Part shown: positions 24,705-32,419 of the stretch, piece by piece
Layout: every line of letters starts with the position of its first letter
Numbering within the stretch: position 1 is the stretch's first letter
Position numbers and translations under genes: made by a program
Assembly: GCA_933228895.1 (NCBI GenBank)
Contig: OW121856.1
Span: 18,431,805-18,495,804 of the forward strand
Origin: Platycnemis pennipes
Taxonomy: Eukaryota; Arthropoda; Insecta; Odonata; Platycnemididae
Reading direction: 5' to 3'
Length of the DNA: 64,000 nucleotides
The notes under the pieces: model-generated
The model's database searches: none
What the model was told of the DNA's origin: nothing
What the model saw: only the letters and a program-made list of their open reading frames with translations

Positions 24705-26660
24705 CGATGTGGAAATAATTAGTGGCTAGAGCAAGTTGCGGAATAAAATTACGATGAAAATGGCGAGAAAATTTTGAGAAGCGATAGCGGTCCAGCAAGA
24801 TAACTCTCACGAGACTTAAAATGCCACAACCAAGCATAAAAATGAACTTACTTTCTACCTATCTTTTGGGAAAAATATTTTGAAAAATATTCAATATTGA
24901 TAGCGGCCTGGCCAACTGAATCTTTAATGCTACTCACTAGGGAATCCACTACTTTCATCAGCTGGCCACTTGGGGTTTAGGTCCGGAGGAGCTTTGAAGG
25001 CCTCCCACCAGATAGGCCGAGGAGAACAAGCCCTCACTCACCGGGCTACCTAGCGGCCACTCGGGGAACTACGGTCTCCCATAGTGAGCAGCGTGAATAT
25101 TTGATGACGTCCCGTCGGGCACCGCTCAGGGAATCGGATGAGCAGGCCCTGTATGTAAGAAAGGGCCCTCCCGAAAATTTGATGCGGGCCCGAGAGGTGG
25201 TGGGGACCAAGGGAGGATTTCCCTCCGAGGAGAGATTGAATTTGATGGCGGCTGAAAAGGGGGTTCACCCTTCCAGATGATGGAGGCCCTCAAATGAATG
25301 GGCGAAAATAGTGACACGGTGTGGAGTATAAAACTAAGCCATTCCGTGGGTTTCCAAACTACGCGCCGCCAGAGAGAGAGGCGAAAATATGAAGCCCAAT
25401 TGCCAAACTAAATGCGGGTTTATAGAAAAAATTACCACCTAGTGCAACTACTGACATAACTGGCCATAAACTAATATTAATATAAACTATAATTAATATA
25501 AAATAATTTTTCCCCTTTGAACGCTAGTAACACCTGTAATCTAGCTAGGGCATTACTATTAACCTATTATATACCTGTCCATTGTTTCATGGATGCGAAC
25601 AGTGAATTTGGCATTAAAGAATGATTTCTGGCGTCCTCTCATTAAAGTGTCGTCGTCGTCAATTATGGCATCACAATCAGTATCCAAACAATAAAAACTA
25701 CAAAATAACAACAGAACTAAATATCAAGATCTGCTCTGCGAACTCCGGCAAATGTACGCGGACCACTCTGTGAAACTAATGGTAAGCCTCATTGTGGGCG
25801 TGCTAGGTGGTGACAAAAGCTCACCGATTGTGAGTCTCAAGTGTATCCCAGCGTGCATGGCACGAGCGGATGCTTGCAGGGCAATGCAGAAAGCCGTCCT
25901 TCTCGGGTCCCTCCGCCTGCTACATGCGCATGACCCGAATACAGGGTAGCCACCTGTCCACGGTGGCGGACGTGGCTACCCGTAAGCGCAACCCTCTCGA
26001 AACTCGGGCCATTATGACGGCAATGAAACCCGATGATAGCCGAAGACTCGGAGGAGGATGTAACTTCACGGTATAGTATTCTGATGAGACTTTAATGTAC
26101 GCTAAAATCTTTTAGAGACTGGCCACCGGGGAAACTTCAGCCCACAAGTTTTACATGTCCATGATAAAAGTTTCAAACTTGACTTCTTGGAGAAATCTGA
26201 AATTGTTAAACGACGCTATTCACAGACATTGTCCTTTTAAATGATTATACAGATTGCTGACCTCATGCTCTCGTATACCCAATTATTTGCCACAACCCAA
26301 TATTTGACCTAACTTTCTGTATAGACCCATCTACCTTCCATGCCCCACTTCCCTTCCCAATCTGTTTACACCTCAGCGTACCTTCAAATTCCTTCCTCTT
26401 CCGAAACAAACATAACCACCCCCCCCAATCCTGTGCACTATTTAATACCTCCCCAATGCTCTTTCATTTTAGTCCCTTGATAATGACACGAATGTGTTGA
26501 AACCAGTAGGCTCATTAAAATTTATGTGGAAATTACACAGTTTTGTTCTTATTCTCAACTATCTATGTAATAACAATAAAAACATTTGTAAACCTATTAT
26601 TATAAAACCTTTGCTTGGAAGGAGACTCACAAGTCTCTTCTTCCACAGGACCCCGAATCA
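24705..26660. other. Intergenic; two GC-rich patches
   Basis: No gene supported. GC-rich patches at 24960-25330 and 25745-26080 break the AT-rich background. The second has plus-strand open frames of 65-68 codons (MARADACRAMQ; VADVATRKRNPLETRA) that look protein-like but that I cannot assign. Confidence 0.4.
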
Positions 26661-26665
26661 AACTA

Positions 26666-26706
26666 TATGTATCTACATCTACATCTACACAATACCCTGT
26701 AAGCAG
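26666..26706 (-). mobile_element. LINE tail remnant split by hAT insertion
   Basis: TATCTACATCTACATCTACACAATACCCTGTAAG is the family's 3' tail, but after CCCTGTAAG it stops and is replaced by the hAT terminus CAGTGGCGTAGCC. This is best explained by the hAT element having inserted into a LINE copy. Confidence 0.55.
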
Positions 26707-27222
26707 TGGCGTAGCCAAAATGTTCTCCAGGGGGGGGGGCAAAAATAAGTTGTTTTCTGTTAAAAAAATTGTTTAATTTGAATACTTGAAAATGCTAAAA
26801 TTAATTTGTTAAAATACTATTCTACACCTATCTAAATCTTTTTTCAGCACGAGCCAACGAGAGTTCTGGCTAAATCTTGACAGAATTTCTTTCTTAAATT
26901 TATTTTTAGCGACCAGAACCCTCTTTTTATGCACACTCATCATACAATGACCGACAAGGCGATTTTCTCTAATTGCAGACCGTAACCAAGTGTTTACCCT
27001 GGGTAAGGTGCTGAAGGTTCTTTCGATAGTGCATAATGTGCAGCGCTGTGCAAGTGAGATGAGTAGCGCCCGTTTTATGGATGGGTAGAACAACTGGGCT
27101 TCTTTAACTAGTGCAGCTAGTTCTCTCTCCTTCAGTTCGGCATTTGGCACATTATGTCCTTTCCATTGGTAGTACCAAAGTTCAGCTTCACCGAAGAAAT
27201 CATTCAAATTTAAGTGACCACA
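26707..27222 (-). mobile_element. hAT element, 3' half, split by the virus-like element
   Basis: It starts with CAGTGGCGTAGCC at 26707, a common hAT terminus followed here by a G run. The minus strand then encodes the transposase C-terminus (26809-27222). The matching inverted end is not found downstream near 32340-32400, so the other end is lost or unrecognisable. Confidence 0.6.
26809..27222 (-). pseudogene. hAT transposase C-terminal dimerisation domain (ZMYM1-like)
   Basis: Minus-strand frame reading CGHLNLNDFFGEAELWYYQW, then ALLISLAQRCTLCTIERTFS, then LPRVNTWLRSAIRENRL and CMMSVHKKR. The order (conserved glutamate-arginine-(T/S)-phenylalanine-S, then W-L-R-S and N-R-L) matches the hAT C-terminal dimerisation region of the zinc-finger MYM type 1-like group. 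The open frame runs on into the TIR of the inserted element (to 27258), where the first dozen residues are not transposase. The rest of the gene continues beyond 31695. Confidence 0.75.
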
Positions 27223-27462
27223 AGTAGGGTCAATTTGTTCATTCTGGGACAAGGTCACCCTTGAAATTACAATTGCCTTTCACTTCCGGATACGTCCAAC
27301 CCACTTTCCCTTTTCGTGCACGGAGACACCCGACCCACTTTCACTTTTCGCACACGTGTTGAGGAGACGTGTACCACCCTTCCACTATTGCATGCAACAT
27401 TGCCATCGTTTCTTTACCTCCCATCTTCTCAGACAGTATAAAAGCGCGTTAAATCAAAGCGA
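27223..27462 (+). repeat. Left TIR of the virus-like element
   Basis: This 240-bp copy differs from the reverse complement of 31455-31694 at one position that I could find, near 27456 (A versus G). It contains two direct copies of ACCCACTTTC(C/A)CTTTTCG at 27299-27316 and 27333-27350 (34-bp spacing) and a TATAAAAG box at 27437-27444. Confidence 0.9.
27437..27444 (+). promoter_or_regulatory. TATA box in left TIR
   Basis: TATAAAAGCGCG lies 19 bp inside the TIR's inner edge and faces the capsid-like frame. An identical box in the right TIR faces the minus-strand gene. No in-frame ATG follows on the left until 27698, which suggests the original first gene start was deleted. Confidence 0.55.
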
Positions 27463-27463
27463 G

Positions 27464-28393
27464 AACTTCGGCTACTTGCCTATCAGAGCTCAGCATACAC
27501 TCCAGACCTACCGAACGGATCCCGCAGCTGATGAACTCTTCTCAGATACCGCTGGTTGGACTACTGTCAGATCTCGATGTTCTGGACTGATCCCAGATCC
27601 TGCTCCTGACTGGACGGTGGCTTTAGGGGTAAATAGGAACTTAGGAACTAAAAATAGGAAATTGCTGTTAGATCGGGTCGATATAGGAATCAGGTTGATG
27701 CTTTCAAACCCTGCGTTTAATCTGATGGGAGTGGATGGGGGAATAATAAAAATACTAGATGCGACTCTTTACGTTCAACATTTCGACATCAACCCTTCCA
27801 TATTATTGGCACACAATAAGATGCTGGAAAAAAATAATGCTAGATATCACTACAAACGTACCGAAATGAAATCTTTCACGGTTCCTGCCGGTGGACGAAC
27901 TCTCAGCATTGATAATGCGATCGTTGGTCGAATACCCAACACCATAATATTTGCTATGGTTGATAATGACTCGTACGCTGGTAAGGTTGACAAGAATCCA
28001 TTTGCTCTCTCTCACTATTCCCTGGAAAATTTTTCACTCTTTGTAAACGGTGTTCAGTTTCCTTCCGAGGGGTTGGAGTGTAATTTCTACAGTAAAAAGT
28101 ATTGGGCACGAGCGTATGATACCATATTCTCAGGCAGTGGAATAAAGCATTATGATAGAGGAAATCAAATTACGTATGACATGTTTGGACATGGATATTT
28201 CATGCTGGTGTTCGATCTCACCCCGGACGATTCAGGAAACGAAGATTATATAAGTATCGGAGATCGAGGTGTGGTGCGAATAGAGGCGAAATTCGAGAAA
28301 GAATTGGCAAACACCGTGACGTGCTTGGTATTTGCAGAATACGATGCCTCTCTAGAAATCGATAAAAACAGGAACATCATCACAAATTATTAG
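27464..28393 (+). CDS. Major-capsid-like protein, N-terminally truncated
   Basis: The readable product is about 310 residues from the TIR junction to the stop at 28391-28393. It resembles a family found in many invertebrate genomes (annotated after C. elegans F54H12.2) that I take to be a Polinton-like virus capsid protein. Conserved-looking blocks in order are LLLDRVDIGIRLMLS, ATLYVQHFDINPSILLAHNK, NPFALSHYSLENFSLFVNG, RAYDTIFSGSGI, GYFMLVFDLTPD, and a C-terminal EIDKNRNI. Family members are usually about 450 residues with an N-terminal domain before the DTAG-like region. Here that part is missing and the frame runs straight out of the TIR. The first in-frame ATG is internal (27698). The open frame extends upstream to 27356, but that part is TIR. 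It ends 7 bp before the protease. Confidence 0.65.
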   Translation, partial: NFGYLPIRAQHTLQTYRTDPAADELFSDTAGWTTVRSRCSGLIPDPAPDWTVALGVNRNLGTKNRKLLLDRVDIGIRLMLSNPAFNLMGVDGGIIKILDATLYVQHFDINPSILLAHNKMLEKNNARYHYKRTEMKSFTVPAGGRTLSIDNAIVGRIPNTIIFAMVDNDSYAGKVDKNPFALSHYSLENFSLFVNGVQFPSEGLECNFYSKKYWARAYDTIFSGSGIKHYDRGNQITYDMFGHGYFMLVFDLTPDDSGNEDYISIGDRGVVRIEAKFEKELANTVTCLVFAEYDASLEIDKNRNIITNY

Positions 28394-28400
28394 TCTTGCA

Positions 28401-28916
28401 ATGGATAGTGTACGGATTGATAGGTTATTGAATCCGTTTAAAATATTCCGCGGAGTCTTCGCTTCTGATAAATTACCTCAATCTCCTAGAAATGGTGTAT
28501 ACGTAGTGAATTTAGATCCTTCATACTTACCTGGGTCTCATTGGGTCGCGGTATATACATTCAATGGAATAGGAGAGTATTTTGACTCTTACGGATTGGC
28601 CCCTTTCGTTCCGGGTATAATAAATTTTTTGAAACCTTTCGCTTACACTCACAATAGCGTTCAGATTCAAAGTTTCCATTCTGATATTTGCGGAGAATAC
28701 TGCTGTCTTTACGCAGCTAGTAAGTCGTTAGGGTACACATTACACAAATTCCTCACACAATTCCATCACACCATCCCTCATCTCAACGACTGTCGCGCTT
28801 TGGAGCGGTTCCACCTGACCTTCAACGAGTTGAGGAGTGAAAGCAAGTGTCATCCCAAAGCTCAACGGTGCTGCTCGAGAATAAATATGATGCTTCGGGT
28901 GAAGAAACGTCATTGA
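28401..28916 (+). CDS. Adenain/Ulp1-like cysteine protease
   Basis: 171 residues with an ATG start 7 bp after the capsid-like stop. The catalytic set of the adenovirus-type C5/C48 protease fold is visible in order: His47 in GSHWVAVYTF, Asp62 in EYFDSYGLAPF, Gln90 in QIQSFHSD, and Cys97 in ICGEYCCLYA. Proteases of this class mature capsid precursors in adenoviruses and Polintons, and its place beside the capsid-like gene fits that role. The C-terminus is basic and cysteine-containing (SKCHPKAQRCCSRINMMLRV, then KKRH), possibly a DNA- or cofactor-binding tail. The frame is intact. Other SUMO-protease-like functions are less likely given the context. Confidence 0.85.
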   Translation: MDSVRIDRLLNPFKIFRGVFASDKLPQSPRNGVYVVNLDPSYLPGSHWVAVYTFNGIGEYFDSYGLAPFVPGIINFLKPFAYTHNSVQIQSFHSDICGEYCCLYAASKSLGYTLHKFLTQFHHTIPHLNDCRALERFHLTFNELRSESKCHPKAQRCCSRINMMLRVKKRH

Positions 28917-28934
28917 CGAGAGAGACTTTCCGAA

Positions 28935-29456
28935 ATGCAGATCGTTGCGTCAGTGTGCTTCGCCAAGGGTGGCGTCATTGAGCTGGCAGCTGTGGATGTC
29001 GACTCAAATCGTTTGTTCTGGGGGAGTTTTCAGAAGCATGGAAAGCTTATCGCTGGTGGGAAGAAACTGCGGTTACATGATCCGCTAAACTGCGAGGAGA
29101 CCACCTTCGATCATGGATTCATCTCACATGTGGAGCTCCTACCCGCGCTGGAAGCCATCATTGAAGGAGCAACCTCTTTGTATGCATATAGTGAAGCCGA
29201 GTGTGAGTTCCTCTCCGACCTCACAGACCGTACCTTCATTTCCCTGAAGAAAGAACTCCATTGTCCGGCACCTGAAAAATGCTCCTTCCCCACCTTTTCC
29301 TGTCTGAACCCATGTCATAAGTTACGTAGCAGTACGTGTGCACTCCGTGATGCGCATTCCCTCGCTCAATGGATGCAATACAACCGCCTCAAAGCAGAAG
29401 TTGAGCCTTGCTCCAGCGACTGTTCCCCCACCCCTCCCCCACCTAATCCCTCTTAA
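28935..29456 (+). CDS. Unknown accessory protein, paralog of 30226-30696
   Basis: 173 residues, beginning 18 bp after the protease stop. No named domain is certain. It opens with a beta-rich segment (VIELAAVDVDSNRLFWGSF) and ends with CALRDAHSLAQWMQYN followed by a proline-rich tail. The same framework appears in the protein at 30226: an ELA triplet near residue 16-21 and, about 118 residues later, C-A-x6-L-A-x-W-x3-N with identical spacing. I infer the two are ancient duplicates. The layout of an acidic beta strand and helical C-terminus hints at an RNase H-like fold, but no full catalytic set is visible, so no activity is claimed. Confidence 0.6.
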   Translation: MQIVASVCFAKGGVIELAAVDVDSNRLFWGSFQKHGKLIAGGKKLRLHDPLNCEETTFDHGFISHVELLPALEAIIEGATSLYAYSEAECEFLSDLTDRTFISLKKELHCPAPEKCSFPTFSCLNPCHKLRSSTCALRDAHSLAQWMQYNRLKAEVEPCSSDCSPTPPPPNPS

Positions 29457-29488
29457 GCAAGATAATATCCTGTCGATCATCAGTTGTT

Positions 29489-30082
29489 ATGCAGTCATCA
29501 TCGATGAAGGCGTCTCCGCCAGTGAAAAGGAAGAGACCTGTTGAACATCCTCCCGCCCCCTCGTCATTTTCTAACAGTAATAACTTACTGCTTCAGACTG
29601 TGTATTATCTCAATGGTGTAAAATCAAAAAGTGTTTGTGTGGGTTACGACCCCAGCAGAGACTTTGAACCAGTAGTGCAATTTAATCATACAACTAAGAA
29701 AAGTGTTATTGTTTCACATAGTTAATGGACTAATGTCATAAATTTGGAAAAATCAGTGAGTAATTATTTATATGCTGGTTTAAAAGATCAGCTCTCCTCA
29801 AATTGCTTATCCTATGCAAATTACTTTGGGAAGCGACATTTGTCTATTAAAAATATTTTACCAAAGAGCTCATTTAACCTTAATGCCGGTGAATGGGAAG
29901 CTCTATTAAAAATCTCCAATCTGATAAATCTATTCCTCCGGAGACTTTCGGACAATCACGATAAGGTTAGACAATTTCTCGCTAGCAGGATATCTAACGA
30001 TATCACTGAAAATGATCTGGAAAGGTTGGAATTTGATTTTATACTCATGTTGAATGATGTGTCTTGTAATCAAAAGGTATAA
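29489..30082 (+). pseudogene. Two-repeat small-domain protein, broken by one in-frame stop
   Basis: A single frame of 198 codons with one TAA at 29723-29725. The N-terminus carries a basic nuclear-localisation-like patch (PVKRKRPVEH). After it come two copies of a small module: the first ends WTNVINLEKSVSNYL just after the stop, the second ends WEALLKISNLINLFL, matching in length and hydrophobic pattern. Each is preceded by a short beta-rich stretch. The layout recalls the beta-sheet-plus-helix of PC4-like DNA-binding modules, but this is only a resemblance. The stop falls between the two conserved parts of repeat one, so either two short products are made or the gene is dead. Confidence 0.55.
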
Positions 30083-30119
30083 CTTGGTTGTACTTTGATT
30101 ACGTGTGTTTGCAAAGGGT

Positions 30120-30223
30120 TTCTGACCTCTGGCACGAGGTAAAATTCTGCAAGTCAGAAGCTCTTGTAATCTCTTGAACCTCTGGCATTGGGTGTAAAAA
30201 CCTTGTAAGTTCGAGAGATTACA
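30120..30223 (+). promoter_or_regulatory. Two tandem stem-loops upstream of the 30226 gene
   Basis: Stem-loop 1 pairs TTCTGAC (30120-30126) with GTCAGAA (30153-30159). Stem-loop 2 pairs 15-base arms at 30165-30179 and 30209-30223 with one mismatch (TGTAATCTCT then T or C then GAAC). Both loops contain a related CTCTGGCA segment and an A-rich run, so the hairpins are diverged duplicates. The second stem ends two bases before the ATG at 30226, where a hairpin could affect transcription or translation start. Confidence 0.55.
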
Positions 30224-30225
30224 CC

Positions 30226-30696
30226 ATGAGTGTCATTATCGAATTTCAAGGATTCACCGCAACTTATGGTGAATATATAGTTAAGGAATTGGCCATCATT
30301 AATATGCATACGAGATGTTGCAATACGTGGCTTTTCAAATCGCCTGCAAGATTACTGTACGCGAGAGACTCGTCTTGGTTGAGAAAGAACTATCATGGAT
30401 TGAATGAATACTCTGGGGATGTAGATTATTCGGAACTGGAGAGTATATTATTTGAATATACAAAGGGATATCAGTTTTTATTCACAAAAGGTGCTCAGAA
30501 GGCATCCTTCTTGACCAGTCTCCTTCCCAAAGGAATATGTGTGGGTAACTTGGAAATGTACGGCTGTCCTTCACTTAAGAAATTAGCCACAAATGAGGAC
30601 TGTTTAATTAAGTCACATTCTCAAAATAATCTGCAATGTGCAAGAAAAAATTGTTATAAGCTAGCAGATTGGTGTACACAAAATAAAATATGTTAA
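30226..30696 (+). CDS. Insect virus-like-element accessory protein of unknown function
   Basis: 156 residues with a clean ATG. It belongs to a recurrent insect genome family recognisable by an N-terminal IIEFQGF block, KELAIIN, WLFKSP, then KNYHGLN and DVDYSEL, and a cysteine/histidine-containing C-terminal half ending C-A-R-K-N-C-Y-K-L-A-D-W. I know the family as a pattern but not a proven function; it may adopt an RNase H-like fold without the usual acidic triad. Its C-terminal motif is spaced identically to that of the 28935 protein. AATAAA signals follow the stop at about 30703. Confidence 0.65.
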   Translation: MSVIIEFQGFTATYGEYIVKELAIINMHTRCCNTWLFKSPARLLYARDSSWLRKNYHGLNEYSGDVDYSELESILFEYTKGYQFLFTKGAQKASFLTSLLPKGICVGNLEMYGCPSLKKLATNEDCLIKSHSQNNLQCARKNCYKLADWCTQNKIC

Positions 30697-30823
30697 AAAA
30701 TGAAATAAATCTGTCAAACCTATATGCTATGTGTTTTATTTACTGAACAACCCTTACTCTTAATACTAAGGAAAAGGTATTGAGAAATGATGACTAGGCG
30801 AGAAGATTTGATTTTATTTTTAT

Positions 30824-31420
30824 TTAGAACAAAGTATATTCAGTTGGTACAACATTCAGTATAAAAGTATACGTTTCCAAATGCTTCCCTCGTTGATCGT
30901 AAACATTACAATAGTTGATTCGTGACTTTTCTCCAGTTGTGAATGTCACAGGTGGGGCGAAATCAAATTGGACACCATCCGTTGACGTTCTCCCGCCTTT
31001 TGAAATGAACTCGGATCCTCCCATTGAATAAGCAATCTTCTTCATCTTCTTTATATCGTAGACATGGCACGTGATGGATGGATCTTGTCTCTTGGCCTTC
31101 TCCAACTTATCCCCCTCGAGTTTCAGCTGCTTGATCGTGGAAACGTTGAAACGTTCCACTTCATCTGTTTCCGGATTCTCAAACCCCGAAAATATTACAC
31201 TTTTTCCCACGATATTTATGGATTTGTTCATATGTTTGAACACTGTGAAGCATCTGTCCTCAAATTCTATACTGAGATTAAGATCGTTCTCTTCGTTGTT
31301 GCCCAGTAGTGGTAATGGGAGGAGCACTTCATATATGTTGTTCACATTATCCTTGAATTTACGAACGAGGAGTTGATGCTTCCCACCAAGCTCAGCTTTC
31401 ACGGAGAGTAAGGGAGACAT
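30824..31420 (-). CDS. Unrecognised beta-rich protein under the right TIR promoter
   Basis: 198 residues on the minus strand, with the ATG at 31418-31420, about 55 bases downstream of the TATA box in the right TIR. I do not recognise it. It is predicted beta-rich without signal peptide or membrane segment. A lysine-rich central stretch (IKQLKLEGDKLEKAKRQD) separates two beta-rich halves, and it ends in aromatic/hydrophobic residues. Position at one end of a capsid-encoding element, with its own promoter, suits either a structural (minor capsid-like) or an early regulatory protein; neither is shown. An AATAAA on the minus strand near 30818 ends the unit. It is convergent with the plus-strand genes. 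Confidence 0.6.
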   Translation of the reverse strand: MSPLLSVKAELGGKHQLLVRKFKDNVNNIYEVLLPLPLLGNNEENDLNLSIEFEDRCFTVFKHMNKSINIVGKSVIFSGFENPETDEVERFNVSTIKQLKLEGDKLEKAKRQDPSITCHVYDIKKMKKIAYSMGGSEFISKGGRTSTDGVQFDFAPPVTFTTGEKSRINYCNVYDQRGKHLETYTFILNVVPTEYTLF

Positions 31421-31454
31421 CCTTACGTGTCGAATATCTGTCAGCGATTATATA

Positions 31455-31694
31455 TCGCTTCGATTTAACGCGCTTTTATACTGTCTGAGAAGATGGGAGG
31501 TAAAGAAACGATGGCAATGTTGCATGCAATAGTGGAAGGGTGGTACACGTCTCCTCAACACGTGTGCGAAAAGTGAAAGTGGGTCGGGTGTCTCCGTGCA
31601 CGAAAAGGGAAAGTGGGTTGGACGTATCCGGAAGTGAAAGGCAATTGTAATTTCAAGGGTGACCTTGTCCCAGAATGAACAAATTGACCCTACT
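31455..31694 (-). repeat. Right TIR of the virus-like element
   Basis: Reverse complement of the left TIR over 240 bp with one mismatch found. It is followed by ACCACA (31695-31700), identical to the six bases left of 27223. Confidence 0.9.
31473..31480 (-). promoter_or_regulatory. TATA box in right TIR
   Basis: TATAAAAG on the minus strand, with its inner edge 53 bases from the ATG of the 198-residue gene: a canonical TATA, about 30-base initiator distance and short leader. It is the best-formed promoter in the window. Confidence 0.65.
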
Positions 31695-32340
31695 ACCACA
31701 AAAACTTGTAGTTTTTCTAAAAAATTCTCATACGCCATATCAACCATTATGTGAGGGTTCAACGTAAGCAATGAGAATGTGGGCAAGTTCTCCTAAAAAA
31801 TATGCCGTTCCCGATACATTATTAATGAATATGTACGAAATAATATAGTGATATTCTCCCAAACTCACTAGGAGTCCGTGATGGTGGATTCGCAAGATGT
31901 TTCTGCTGATTAATGACACGCGGCATACTGAAATCTGTTCCAAGATGCTCGACGATTGTTTCAGCCTCTGCTATAACACTTCCACTTTCAACAACTGCAT
32001 TTCCTCGGTGTTTTACATGTCGGTGGGTTTTTTAATGTGATTTTCACACTGAAGTAAGTCCACACTTTTGACTATAGAGCATTTACCGCCGCTTGCAGGC
32101 GTGCTGAATATTGGCTATGAGACAAATAAAAACTAGGAATTCTGATTTTTTAGCAGCGTAATGTATTTGAAAAGCAGCTTTTCTCGTTGCAATGGTACCG
32201 CCTGTTGATATTTTTTCAAGCACCATAACAATTTGCACATAATGCTCCTTGAATGTGGCGATACTTTTATATTTTTTAGACCAATGGGTTTCACAGATCA
32301 TTGGTATCTCTGTTATGGATTTTCGACGAAGGGCAAATTC
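31695..32340 (-). pseudogene. hAT transposase, N-proximal half, split by the virus-like element
   Basis: On the minus strand the hAT reading continues with CETHWSKKYKSIATFKEHY and TRKAAFQIHYAAKKSEFLVF (32083-32301). A frame-shifted part at 31860-31990 follows, with GSVIAEAETIVEHLG and MPRVINQQKHL. These match, in order, the mid-portion of ZMYM1-like hAT transposases, where C-E-T-R-W and P-R blocks precede the C-terminal domain. Together with 26809-27222 this shows the virus-like element landed within the transposase gene. Multiple frame breaks show the hAT was already decaying. Confidence 0.65.
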
Positions 32341-32419
32341 ATGGAAGTATATTATAATTACTTTTGCTATAATTATTTTATTTATTGCTTATAATTGCTT
32401 TTTCGTTTAAGTCATTTAC

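Larger units (their letters stand above)
27223..31694. mobile_element. Polinton/Maverick-type virus-like element, 4.47 kb
   Basis: Complete element bounded by 240-bp TIRs (27223-27462 and 31455-31694) beginning AGTAGGGTC, and flanked by a perfect 6-bp duplication ACCACA (27217-27222 and 31695-31700). AG-starting TIRs and 6-bp duplications are the known signature of Polintons, whose retroviral-type integrase cuts with that stagger. Gene content agrees: a capsid-like protein and an adenain-like protease. The usual 15-20 kb complement of protein-primed PolB, integrase and packaging ATPase is absent. Near-identical TIRs and open reading frames show recent insertion. Most genes are on the plus strand, with one convergent minus-strand gene. 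It lies inside a hAT transposase relic. Confidence 0.85.

Noticed and set aside
27356..27463. N-terminal extension of the capsid-like frame inside the TIR
   Set aside because: The same peptide is encoded in the opposite TIR, and the TATA box lies downstream of its start. It is repeat DNA that happens to be open, not protein.
31448..31786. 112-codon minus-strand frame across the right TIR
   Set aside because: It merges hAT relic sequence with TIR sequence across the insertion joint; a chance fusion.
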